From Calonectria ilicicola (lineage: Eukaryota > Ascomycota > Sordariomycetes > Hypocreales > Nectriaceae), in contig CP085828.1 in assembly GCA_020809705.1 (NCBI GenBank), positions 434,001 to 498,000 on the forward strand: a DNA stretch of 64,000 nucleotides, read 5' to 3'. This document shows, in pieces, positions 1 to 10,585 of the stretch. Every line of letters begins with the position of its first letter. Position 1 is the stretch's first letter. Both the position numbers and the translations under genes were made by a program. Under the pieces are notes generated by a model that was not told the DNA's origin, did no database searches, and saw nothing but the letters and a program-made list of their open reading frames with translations.

Positions 1-1051
1 GAGTTTGGGACAATTCCGGGGCGAGAATAGCATTGCAGCAGCCAATAGCATATCGTGTTTCTCTCACGCTCGTTTTATTATGTTTTGTGTCACAGTCCGG
101 GGTTAGAACAAACCTTCGCTCGGGATATCCACACTTATAAGCAACCTTGCAGTTTGAAGGATCAAATGCGGGCCCCGAGAATTCCTCCGCACAGGGCATT
201 CGAGAAGGTCTCCTGCCAAGACGTCAACATGTCCGCGCCGTGATGTGACGGCTTGACGGAACCTAAAAGTCTTGCCGTCTGATTCCCGGCGTGTGCATGT
301 AGGTAATCGTCCAACGTCCGATTATGACCTGTCCTGCTGCCTCCGTCTGCCGAAACTGAAGATGTCTCCGACCCTTGAAGATGCAGCTCAACAGTTTTGG
401 CAAGCATCTCGATCCAAATATCGACCTAGGCCACGTCATTCAGCGGGCGCATGGCTACACAGCAACGAGGGGCTATTGATCAGGAAGCTATGCCGATGCC
501 GCGGGGTTGTTCGGTCCATCTTCAGTCCAATATATTGAAACGCCCTTCAACTCGATGACTTTAGAGTTCGAGAGCATGGGTGAATAGCCGGCTAACGTGG
601 TAAACTCGCAAGGATGCGCCGAGGCACGGCACTCAACTCCGCAATCGCCTTCCACATTTGGGCTGCAAATGAAATTAACATGACTGTCTGGGTCTATCCG
701 CAATGCTTCAACTCCCAGCTCGACGAATAGTGCCGCCCAATTCAGATCCGTCACCGAAACCATCGCGGCCTGGCTTTGTAATGCCTCTCTGCTGGCCAGG
801 CTCAGCACCATCTCCGTCTTACGTCCCATATACACCACACTACATCCTTGCGCTCCAGCCCAACCTTGAACTGTGCCGTAGCTGAACGGACCCCATTTCG
901 TCCTGTCCGCCCATGAAACACGATGAACACGAACACCTAGGGAAATTTGCCTGCGCGTGGGGCTGATTTTTATATAAGGCGATGCGATCGCCCCGGGTGT
1001 TTCCAAGGAGCTGCTGGACCAAGCTCGATTGCCGTTGAAGCCGAGTCCACA
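1..1051. other. Left-edge region upstream of the tannase gene
   Basis: No gene can be firmly supported here. The last ~80 bases hold the TATA box and 5' leader of the tannase gene. On the minus strand a frame ending at 488 stays open through about 900. The part below ~830 has an ordinary protein-like composition with several cysteines, but it has no recognisable domain, and the frame continues into the antisense of the tannase gene. It may be the end of an unrecognised small gene or chance. Confidence 0.4.
971..977 (+). promoter_or_regulatory. TATA box of the tannase gene
   Basis: TATATAA lies 75 bases before the ATG at 1052, a usual distance for a fungal core promoter with a short leader. 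It argues that the ATG at 1052, and not the upstream in-frame ATG at 947, is the true start, because 947 lies before the TATA element. Confidence 0.6.
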
Positions 1052-2584
1052 ATGAAGTCGTCCATTGTCAGTCTCCTCGCCGGGTCGGCCGCGTTGGTGC
1101 AGGCCGCCTCCAACTGCAGCAGCATCAAGCTGCCCACCTTTGACGACTTCACCATCTTGACCACCCAGGGAGTTGAGCTCATCAACGCCACCGTGTACGC
1201 CGGGACCTCGCCAGTCAGCTTCTGCAACTTCAGCCTCACCTTGACTCACCCCAACGCTGATGATGACGTCTATGTTGAGCTCTGGCTCCCGCTCTCTACC
1301 TGGAACGGCCGATACATGGCCACTGGCGGAGGTGCCTACCAGGCAGGATACGAAGAGTACCTCATTGAGCCGATCCTGTCGGGCTATGCTACAGCCTACA
1401 CCGACGCAGGTCTCACCCTAGGAAACACGATTGATCCTCAATCGGGAGCATGGGGTCTCAAGTCGGACGGCACCATCAACACTGAGCTGGTCAAGAACTT
1501 TGCTTATCGCTCCATCCATGACATGACTGTCATCGCCAAGGAGGTGATTAGCTCCTTCTACGGCTCTAGCGTCAACTACTCTTACTACAGCGGATGTTCC
1601 ACTGGAGGACGACAGGGCTACTATGCGGCTCAGTACTACCCTGATGATTTCGATGGAGTCCTCGCCAACTCCCCTGCTCTTTTCACCCCCAAGCTATCGC
1701 CATCCCTGGCCTGGCCTGTGGCCGTCCAGAACGACATCGAGGCCCTGCCCGAGTGCATTTACGATGCCTACCACACCGCCATGATCAAGGCTTGCGATTG
1801 CCTTGACGGTGCTACTGATGGCTTGATTTCACGTCCCGACAAGTGCAACTACGACACCACTGAGCTCGTCGGCACCAAGCTGACATGCACTGAGGGTAAC
1901 ATTACCATCACCTCGACCCACGCCGAGGTCGTTGATAGCATCATGAAGGGTCCTCGCAACAGCACTGGAGCGTTTGAGTGGTACGGCATCGAACCCGGTG
2001 CTGATTTCTTCTACCTCTCCAACACCACCACCACTAATGGCAAGACTGTCATTGATCCACCCAACGTCTCCCAGCAGTGGATCCGTTACTTCCTTGCCAA
2101 GAATGCCAGCTTCTCTATGAACGACCTCACTGAGGAGAAGTGGCAGTCTTACTATGAAATCTCCGTCGACGAGTTCAGCGAGACCTACAACGAGGATGCT
2201 GGCAACCTCACTGACTTCAAGCAGTCCGGGGGAAAGCTGCTTACCTGGCACGGATTGGCCGACCAGGTCATCAACTACCAGGGCACAACCCGCTACCACG
2301 GCGTTCTCACTCAGAACATGGCCAACACCAACCTGAACGACTTCTACCGTGTCTTCCTGGCTCCCGGTGTCGGCCACTGCCAGGGCGGATACGGACCTGT
2401 TCCCACTGAGGCCATGGCAGCTCTGATCCGCTGGGTCGAAGGTGGTCAGGCTCCTGAGACTCTCACCGCCTCTGTGACGGACGATGCAGGAGTCACCACC
2501 ACCCGAAACCTCTGCCTGTACCCAAGCAACCAACAGTATGTTAGCGGCAACCTGACGCTGGCATCGAGCTTTTCTTGCAGTTAG
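1052..2584 (+). CDS. Secreted tannase / feruloyl esterase family hydrolase
   Basis: Intronless, 510 residues, a normal length for the fungal tannase/feruloyl esterase B family (PF07519). It should hydrolyse ester bonds of plant phenolics (gallate or hydroxycinnamate esters) outside the cell. The start at 1052 gives a clean signal peptide (MKSSIVSLLAGSAALVQA); an upstream in-frame ATG at 947 would bury it and precedes the TATA box. The family CS-D-HC signature is complete: Cys182-Ser183 in GCSTGGRQG, Asp404 in HGLADQV, and His442-Cys443 in GVGHCQGG; the two cysteines form the bond that links the triad in this family. Many N-glycosylation sequons are visible. The substrate (tannin or ferulate ester) cannot be decided from sequence. 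An AATAAA at 2716-2721 may serve in 3' end formation. Confidence 0.93.
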   Translation: MKSSIVSLLAGSAALVQAASNCSSIKLPTFDDFTILTTQGVELINATVYAGTSPVSFCNFSLTLTHPNADDDVYVELWLPLSTWNGRYMATGGGAYQAGYEEYLIEPILSGYATAYTDAGLTLGNTIDPQSGAWGLKSDGTINTELVKNFAYRSIHDMTVIAKEVISSFYGSSVNYSYYSGCSTGGRQGYYAAQYYPDDFDGVLANSPALFTPKLSPSLAWPVAVQNDIEALPECIYDAYHTAMIKACDCLDGATDGLISRPDKCNYDTTELVGTKLTCTEGNITITSTHAEVVDSIMKGPRNSTGAFEWYGIEPGADFFYLSNTTTTNGKTVIDPPNVSQQWIRYFLAKNASFSMNDLTEEKWQSYYEISVDEFSETYNEDAGNLTDFKQSGGKLLTWHGLADQVINYQGTTRYHGVLTQNMANTNLNDFYRVFLAPGVGHCQGGYGPVPTEAMAALIRWVEGGQAPETLTASVTDDAGVTTTRNLCLYPSNQQYVSGNLTLASSFSCS

Positions 2585-2963
2585 AGAAAACAAGCCAGAT
2601 ATAGATGTGGCCTGAGCGTGTGCAGGAGCTATTTATAACAGTAGGTGGCTGTTTGAAGTGTTGTTCATATCCACTGTAGCAATAGTCATTGTACAAAACG
2701 AGATGTAGTGTTTGGAATAAATTTGTGTATATTTATTGTACATAGTTTACAGCCCGTTGCGAAATATTTTCGCCGTTTCCATCATTTCTATATAAAAAAA
2801 AATATTGGTCGTTTAGCCGTAATGAGAAAAAAGCAGCCTGCCGAAACACCGAGCCGGAAACCCTTGATTCCCCTCCAAATGCTTTCAATTTTTTTTAAAA
2901 GCTCCGATCAAAAGGACCGGGATACCTAACTAGGTTTTCATCGCTGTCATGTTTTGAAATTAA
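2585..2963. other. Convergent 3' region between tannase and rhodopsin-like genes
   Basis: AT-rich spacer between two genes that end toward each other. It holds an AATAAA near 2716 and runs of T and A. No coding signal seen. Confidence 0.6.
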
Positions 2964-5900
2964 TTAGAAAAAGTTACTGTCCAGGTTATTACGTGGGGTA
3001 AAGCCAGATGATCGGCTCGGACTGTCTAGGAAGAACGTCCCTCCGTGCTCATCGTCGTCGCTATCGGGAGTCTGCGCTCCTCTTCGGTCCAGATGCTCAG
3101 GGCGCTGGATATACTGTGTACGAATCGGGGAGATGTCCTCTTGGATTTGAGCGCGGAGCTGGTTGTTGGTTTGGATACGATGTGGCTGGGCATCGTCTTG
3201 AATGCGAGCTTGGTGTCGAGGCTCGTTCTGGATGGGAGGTTGACGAATTTCATCCTGAACCCGAGCTTGGGGCCGCTGCTCTTCTTGTTGGCGGTTTTGG
3301 CGAGCAATACGGCCTTGTAGTCGAGGATCGTCTTGTATACGATGGCGAGGCTCATCGCGAGTACGGCCCTGGGCTCGGAGGTCGCCTTGTGTTCGCTGAT
3401 GGCGAATTGGCTCTTGGGCACGAGCTTGTGCTCGAAGGTCGTTGTGGGTATGGTGGCGACGAATCTCTTCTCTGGCATGGCCTTGTGCCCAAGGATCTTC
3501 TTGTTGTTCTTGATAATGACGAGGATCCTCTCGAACTTGACCTTGGGATCGAGGGTCGTGCTGGATGTGATAATCACGAGGGTCATCTCTAGAGTAACGC
3601 TTTGGTTTAGGATCGTCCTGGAGATAATGGCGAGGATCACCTCGAGAGTAGCGCAGCGGTAGAAGCTGCTCCTCTACGGGCTGTTCTTGTACAGGCTGTT
3701 CCTTTATGGGGCGTTGAATAATCTCTCGAGAAAAGCGCACCGGTCGAGGAGGGTCTTGCTGCAGGTAATAGTTGCGAGGATCCTCCATGAGACGATCCTG
3801 TATGCTGAGGTCATCTTGAGATTGATCTGCCTTGCCAAATGTGCCAAAGCTCTCATCATCACCCGTCATGCGGAACGGTCGCGGGCTGAGGCTGCTTTCA
3901 ATGGCCATGTAGAACTCGCTGGGCCGCTCCGGAGATGCGGGCGTTTGCGGGTAAAAGTCCTCCTCGTATTTGGTCCATCCGAATTCATCCCTCATATTAG
4001 CGCGACCACGGTTGATGAGATTCCTAACAGGAATGAGGCTGTGATCTGTGTTGATGGCCCTGGGGTAATATTTCTCGTCATATGCAGGCGCTGCAAAGCT
4101 GTCTATCCTGTTCTGTTGCCCGTGGCTGTATTCTGCGAAGCCCTGATGCATGTAATTACCCTTTTCATCCATGGCTGGTGGGTAGGAGTCTTCTTCCTGT
4201 ATCGCCATCCTATTCATGTACTTCTCCTTCTTTTTTCTGCTTCCAGGATTGAAGCTGCTGGTGAGAGGGGAAGGGGCGTACTCTGACACCCTAGCTGGAT
4301 GTTGGTACGGTTCCTCGTATGGAGGTGCTCCGTAGTTGTCCATCTTTGTCTGGTTGAGGTAATTGTAATCAGGGCGGGGAGGCCGAGGAGGAGGATGAGA
4401 CGGAGGTGGATAGACATAACTTGGCTGCTGGACTTCAGGTGGGCAGAAAGTGTCCTCGTGTATGGTCAATCCATACTCATCAAACATCTTCTCGTTTTTA
4501 CGGCGACCTGAAGCATTTCGGCGGAGATTGGTGTTCTCTTGCATCGCACTTGGATCCAAACCATCCTCTTGGTACATAGTCATTCCATACTTGTCCACCA
4601 TTTTCCGGATTCCACGGCTGTCAGTAGTGTTGAAATGACGCGGATTCCGGGATACCGCCTCGAACATCTCTGTACTAGAGCTCTCTTCGTAAATGGTCAT
4701 GCCGTACTTGTTCACCTTCTTCTGCAGTCCGTGACTATTATTGGTGTTGACGGAGGAAGCGGAATTGTTGGGGTGGTCGGTCTTGACCGGATGCAGCGAA
4801 ATATTCTCGTCGTCCACAGTCATTCCGAATTGGTCAAATTTCTTTCGGTTCGAAATGTTGCCGATAGTCTTGAAAGAAAAGCTCTGAAGCTCCGGAGCAG
4901 TGCTCTGGGATTTTTTGGCCGAAGAGCCTCGTTCGCCGATGAGGTGGGGAGACAAGTGTGCGAAGAATTGTCGAAGCGTGGGTAGGGTTGCACAAATAAC
5001 AAGAAGATGGGACTCGGCGAGACTGCAATATTCAAGTTAGCTACTCATCTGAAGAGAGAGCTGAAAGGAGACCGACATGACAACAGCTGTGCTTGATACC
5101 GTCCAGGTAATGTCATCCGAGTTGAGGGTGGGTATGAGCAAGTAACATCGGACAGCTGCAGTAAAGCATGTTCTGTACACAATCAAAAGTTATTAGAAGT
5201 CCAAATATGAAAATAGGCAAAATGGCAGTGTTTCTTACACTGAACCGATACAGAAAAAGGCGACGAGGCCCAGCTTCTGCCGAGTCGGCATTTTCAATCC
5301 CGTAATCAGGGGAATCGGCATAACGAGGAGGAGCAAGTCAGAAAAGACTCCCAGAGCGGCCCTAGCAATGTATAGTTTTGGTCGATTGATACAATGCCCC
5401 GGCATGTCATGCGTCCAGTTCTTCTCAATAGGCACGCATCCAAACATGATGGCGAAGAAAACAGCTGCATTGTATCCAGCCATGAGAAACAAAGCAGACC
5501 AGCTTGTCCACTTCCACCAGGTCTGCGGAGACAGGTGCAGGTAAAACAATACCAATGAAACTTTGCAGAAGCCAGTCACAATGGCATTCAAGGCGGTGGT
5601 AATAACAAGATCCTGTTCCTTTGGTTGGCTGTAACACACAATGCAAGTCGAGGTGGTGAGAACTTACTCTGGCTTGTCTTTGGGCATGCGTCACCGGCAA
5701 CTCCCACCCATGTACACCAATAAGTGCATTCTTAAAATTTGCTAGTCTGTATCAGTACGTGATGGAGTATCGTATGGTGCTTAATCAAGTACATACCTAT
5801 TAATATGGCCTGCATAGCGATGGAAAATACCCATCCCGAGGCGACGCACACTGGAAACAGTGTTAAATTCGGAGCTTCCAGAGAATAACCAAAAAGACAC

Positions 5901-6129
5901 CCTTCGACAGATATGACCTACCCAGTTGAATGTCGACTTTTCGCAACAGCCGTAGCTTGACATAAATGTATTGGGCGAAAAAGAAAGTTGAAAGAGGAAA
6001 GCCGATTCCAAAAACGATGTAAGCCGTGAGATCGTGTTGTTGTGTCGGATGGTCCAGGTCGACCACGTAGCCCGAGGGAGGCGGAAGCAGAACGGGGACC
6101 CCGTCGACTTTGGTGATGTTGAACTTCAT
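2964..6129 (-). CDS. Rhodopsin-like (PTH11-type) seven-helix membrane protein with long repeat-rich tail
   Basis: Six exons rebuilt from splice sites: 6129-5922, 5850-5797, 5741-5668, 5618-5239, 5172-5077 and 5022-2964; lengths sum to 957 codons (956 residues). The acceptor before 5618 (AAAG) and the donor after 5077 (GTCGGT) are atypical, but both are fixed by phase. Residues 1 to about 290 match the fungal rhodopsin/PTH11-like family: seven hydrophobic segments, then the family's ICATLPTLRQFFAHLSPHL end of the last helix. The remaining ~660 residues form a hydrophilic, presumably cytosolic tail. It has two arrays: eight degenerate copies of a [YF]GMTxYEED-like motif spaced 38-47 residues, then ~19-residue units built on DPR, RAQGR and PRH. 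Relatives I know normally have tails of 50-150 residues. Ligand and partners are unknown. I infer a receptor whose tail recruits repeated partners. Confidence 0.85.
3146..3785 (-). repeat. Array of ~57-nt (19-residue) coding repeats in the receptor tail
   Basis: Within the last exon of the rhodopsin-like gene, a unit with cores such as DPRHYxxQ followed by DPRxQGxxRE recurs about every 19 residues, degrading toward the C terminus (DLRAQGR, EPRHQAR, NQLRAQ). The array is rich in Q, R, D and H and predicted disordered. Its repetitive codons keep several other frames open on both strands, which makes spurious long ORFs here. Confidence 0.7.
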
Positions 6130-9100
6130 TGTAGGGAAGCGACTCGAGTTCTGAACCTGTGTTGATTATCCCCGAAAGGATTGTGCGGTCTACTCTCAAA
6201 GCATGACCAAGATCACCTCTGCGCCAGCGCACCACAATCCGATTCACGAATTGGAAAGAAACGAATGACGGTTCAAGAGAAGAGGGGAAAACCCATCACA
6301 GGAGAGGAACAAGAAACATGGCCACATGGGGGGTTTATTAAACAAGAAGGCTCAGATGGAAAATGTGGGAATGCAGGCCAGGGACATGCAGGTCAAAGCT
6401 GCCGTCCAAGAGCTGTTGGAGATGGTCTTCGCGGCAAGGCCCGAGCCAGTGCTGAAGACCTAGCAATCGACGTTAACCCCAACAGGTTTAGGAAATACGA
6501 TGGATGCAAGGCACAGACAGATGCTCCTCCTCGGATGCACCAGGCCAGGCCATGTAACGTGGCTGGCCGAAGGAGTCCGTCACGTCAGTACTGGCCGTCC
6601 CCTCGAGTGAAACCATCGTGGGACCCCGAACTCCTGGTATCCCTGTTGGTTTAGCGGTTTAGCTGACAGCCGTCCTTTGAGAGAGAAATGCCCGAAACGT
6701 CCGCACCAATCAGTCTTTGTTGTCCAATTGACAGCAGCGTTTCTCTCGGCTCTTGACTCCATCTGCCGTGCACCAGAGAGCGGCTAAGGCTCCTCCTCCT
6801 CCTCTGTTTACTGCCCCTGGAGATATTGAAGGCGGCCCGAGCACACTTTTTGCTGCTTTGCCTCTATCATGCTTTTCTTTTTGCTTTTGGCCACCGAATC
6901 ACCGTAGAAGCGTTGCAACCTTCCAGGCCAGAGTTCCGTTCTGTCGACGAGATGTGATGTGTGTATTTTTAGCCCTGTAATGTAAGCCAAAAAGCGCCAC
7001 AGGTCCCCTCTGTTAAATGAGCAAAGGACAGGCCGGAGGCAGTCTCACGCGCAGACTGGACGGCCACCAGGGGCACATCGGCGCCCCCGCACGTCAAAGC
7101 GGCGTCAAAGCGACGACGATACTGTGATTTGCCCCAGTGCTAGCTGCCCCTCTGTCTCTCACTCGCAGCAATTCTAGCCTACGTAAGCGAATCTTGGAGG
7201 AAGAAACACCATGTTTGCGATTTGACTTTTTGCTACTGCACCTGCACTTCACTATTTAGGGAATACCACAACTTCAGGGCATTCCACACGACAGGCCTCT
7301 GTCACCACAACACCCCTGTCTGAATTTCTAGGTCTTGGCTAGCATGTGGAGTTTGAAGCCACCCGTGTTAATGTCGATTTGTGCTTGCGCGCTACACAGA
7401 TAGCCTTACGCCATAATCCCACACTTACCTCAGAGGCTGAACGAGTACGTTTCACAAACACGGCTCAGTCTAGTGTGCGCTGCGACTGCGTCGACTTTAG
7501 GGTCAGTCGCTCCGGTTTTTTGTTGGTTCTTGTCCGTCTAATGGCCGCCACAACGGAGGGAAACAGTGGAAGAATCTATAGCTTCGGCGCTGTTGGCTAA
7601 GCCGTTGGTCCTTGATTCGATCTCAACGCCAGCCAGGTCGTATCAGCTAGGCTGGCCTCTCAGCCCTGACTCTCCCTCTCGGCCGAACTAACAGTATAAA
7701 CACTAAGAAAAATCGAGCTCGGACCAGACGCTGCGATCCATCTTTGAACAATGAGGTTGCACTGAGCCCAACTCTGAACACATCTGCCAATCACAAATAA
7801 GAATCGCAATGGCGTCGTCGGTGAACCATCAGCATATTGCACCGGTACACCAACTCACCTAAAATTGTTTATCTGGCCAGCTAAAACGCAGAAAGAGTTG
7901 AGTCATTAGTGCAGACCCATGCTGAGTCGACAAGACGTGCCCAGAAACTGGTGGGATCAGTCAGCTGCTCTGGCTCGATCCGTGCGTGACAGAACCCTGA
8001 GATAGAGAACAGAACGTGTGGACTGTGCAGAGTTACAACGGAGGACCGGGAGGATGCCGGGGAGCCCCCGGCTGGCTGGCGTCAATCGGCAGCATGGATC
8101 TGAGGGGAAGCTCGATATCGTCACGTAGTGAGAAGATCGTCGCGTCAAAGCCGTTGACAAAGATCCGTACAGCCTAGACAAACACGGCCCGGGGAAGCCT
8201 TCCTCCTTCATTCAGGCAGGGCTGTTGTTTCAAGGCCCATCGCCCTAATATCATTGGCCCATCGCATGTGGTTGCTTCAAAAGCCGCCCATTCTAAGTCT
8301 ACACTTGCTTCCTACCTCCCGCCTGCTCCTCGGGCCTAATCACAATAACACACCGTACACGGGCCGAGAAACACTCCTCAAACCTGCTCGCTCGAGTGCT
8401 CCGCCCTGACGTGACATCGAGGCCGATCATTGAGCTAAGGCCAAGTTTTTTTGGGCAGCACTGTCTCTCCAGATGGTCTGTGGACTCATTCGCCACGCCT
8501 TCTAGACTCACCACCACCACCGGAAACAGCCCATCGATCAAGATGTGTGGCGACTAGTCTGTGCAATTAATAAACAGTGCCTCGTGCATCAAAACAATCG
8601 GATCACACGCATATATTGCAAAGCAACAAAAATATTTCTGCCTAAAGCCCGACGGCGATTGAATTGGACTCTCGGCGGCCAGAAGCTCCTTGGATTGGCC
8701 CCAAGGTGCGCCCGCTATCACACCCGCTACTACCTGTAACTGCCCAAGGCATTCCGCTAAACGATGCTAATGAGGCCAGCCGCGTATAACCTGGGGTGTG
8801 AAGCAATGGCCATATCGCCTGATGAGCCTTAGGATCAGAATCGTCAGGGCTCGGGGATCAGGCGTCGTCTAGTGATCTTGGCTACACTTGGGAAGCGTGC
8901 TAATGCACTCCGATATTGGTTTTTGTGCTGCACAGTCCATCACACGTTGCATAATGCAGCCGAAAGCAATGACCTTCTCATCTGAACAAAATTTATTCAA
9001 TCTAGCCTCTGGTCGTCCTTCAGCTCGCTCTCACCGTGGGTTTCTCGTTGAGGGGTTGGAATCTAGCATATGTTTTCCCACAACACACGTAGTTCAAACG

Positions 9101-10114
9101 GCAACGATGAAGCTAAAAATGTAGGGATAAATGGCACGATATGATTTTCAGCTCTCCTAAACATTCTTTTTGAAATGGGTTTAATGCATGCCAATTTCTA
9201 GTTACCAGGGTACACCCAGTGTTTGAACATTTCAATCGATCAGCAATTTAATGGGTCATGCGACAGTGACCACCAACTTTTGTTTTAATTACTCGATACA
9301 GACAAGCAAACAATTAAAAATATGTTAATTTTAATTTAATCATACACGAGGAAAAAATGTCCGAAATAACGATGGAAGATTTCTAGTAGCTTTCTCAATC
9401 AAGGAAGGTAACTCGGGCAATGGAAGTCTAGGGTAGCAGCGAAATCTGACGGCTGAGTCGATTGAGACCCAAGACCCTTGTCTGTTGGGTTGGTACGCAG
9501 TATGCAAGCGTAAATAATCCAGACAAAAACTTTCGACGGGTGTCTTTTTTGATGCTGTTGACGCATTGGGGCAGGTCGGCATGTTGAAAATACACCGGCT
9601 AGATGCCTCGGCTTTTTTACAACTAGCCTATCGGAGATTGCACCCGATGCTGCTTTTGTACGAATGCCCTAGTAATCATTTGAAGAGGTGTTCCAAGTCT
9701 TACAGACGTGTCATGCGAAACGTAGACTATCCGATGTCGCGAATGCTTCGCTCTGTCAAAATGGAATTGTTCGTGTAAGGGAAGCTACTTGTAGCCCATG
9801 ATTTAGTAGGAGGTGGATCGAGATGGGGGCAACTCCAAACACTATTTGGATCTGTTGTAAAAGTCACCGTTAGTATCAATTCAAGAATAAAATCCGCTAC
9901 CAATTCTTCTTATCGTATGATAGAGTGAACTTTGTGAGCCGTGGAGCCACGGATGCAAATTCCGAAACGAGTTGGTTCCCCACTCGTCACCATGATCAAC
10001 TAGCCCCAGATGATGGAACTGTGATATAAAAGCCTCTCCGCGTTCAAAATATTTCCTGTGGTGTATTTTAATTTTATTAAAGTCCAAGTCTTTTCCCGGT
10101 CTACTAAAGTCATC
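6130..10114. other. Long intergenic region, no gene recognised
   Basis: About 4 kb between the divergently placed rhodopsin-like gene and the RidA gene. Only short, compositionally random frames are present; none shows a domain, signal peptide or spliced continuation I could follow. Around 9,170-9,345 the DNA is AT-rich. The last 100 bases are the RidA promoter. Confidence 0.5.
10025..10030 (+). promoter_or_regulatory. TATA box of the RidA-family gene
   Basis: TATAAA (in GATATAAAAG) lies 85 bases before the ATG at 10115. The position supports the downstream start over the in-frame ATG at 10058, which is only ~28 bases from this element. Confidence 0.5.
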
Positions 10115-10585
10115 ATGTCCGCCAACGGTACTCCAGTCACACTCCCGCCCGGTAGCGCCATGGGCCTCGCCAACTATCCTCATGGGAGGTGGGCTCCCCA
10201 GTCCAGTACCAAGACTTTCTACATTTCGGGCACATCTTGTCGTCAAGCTGATGGCTCGTTCGCCGGCGTGACAGAGATGTCAGATGGCAGTCTAGCCATG
10301 GACATTCGCGAACAGACGCGTGGCATCTTGCGAAATCTGGAGGCCATCATCAAAACAGCTACAAACAACAAAGGCGGCCTTGAAAACATCATCGATGCCA
10401 CTGTATTTTTGACCGACATCCAAAGCCATTATTCTGGCATGAATGAGGTCTGGAATGAGACCTGGCCTGATTTTCTCAAGGCACCGGCCCGCACGACGAT
10501 TGGTGTGAAGGAATTGCCGAGCCCAAAGATGATTGTAGAAATCAAGTGTACAGCTGTGATTTCTGAGGAGGGATTGATTGCATAG
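10115..10585 (+). CDS. RidA/YjgF-family deaminase (2-aminomuconate deaminase-like)
   Basis: 156 residues, single exon, one full RidA (YjgF/YER057c/UK114, PF01042) domain. Proteins of this family hydrolyse reactive enamines/imines; the fungal subgroup with this N-terminal extension is often named 2-aminomuconate deaminase, a step in kynurenine/aminophenol ring-cleavage catabolism. Visible family features are the FYISGTSC strand, the PARTTIGVKELP segment carrying the conserved active-site arginine, and the closing VEIKCTAV strand with the conserved Glu. ATG 10115 is chosen because the 19 residues encoded upstream lack homology to the family and begin close to the TATA element. No aromatic ring-cleavage partner gene lies next to it, so the exact substrate is an inference. 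Confidence 0.88.
   Translation: MSANGTPVTLPPGSAMGLANYPHGRWAPQSSTKTFYISGTSCRQADGSFAGVTEMSDGSLAMDIREQTRGILRNLEAIIKTATNNKGGLENIIDATVFLTDIQSHYSGMNEVWNETWPDFLKAPARTTIGVKELPSPKMIVEIKCTAVISEEGLIA

Noticed and set aside
1829..2593. 254-codon minus-strand frame antisense to the tannase gene
   Set aside because: It is the shadow of a well-biased coding sequence whose full catalytic signature is on the plus strand.
3008..4985. Several long plus-strand frames and a second minus-strand frame opposite the receptor tail
   Set aside because: They arise from the repetitive codons of the tail arrays. None has a signal, domain or splice support, whereas the minus frame joins the rhodopsin exons in phase.
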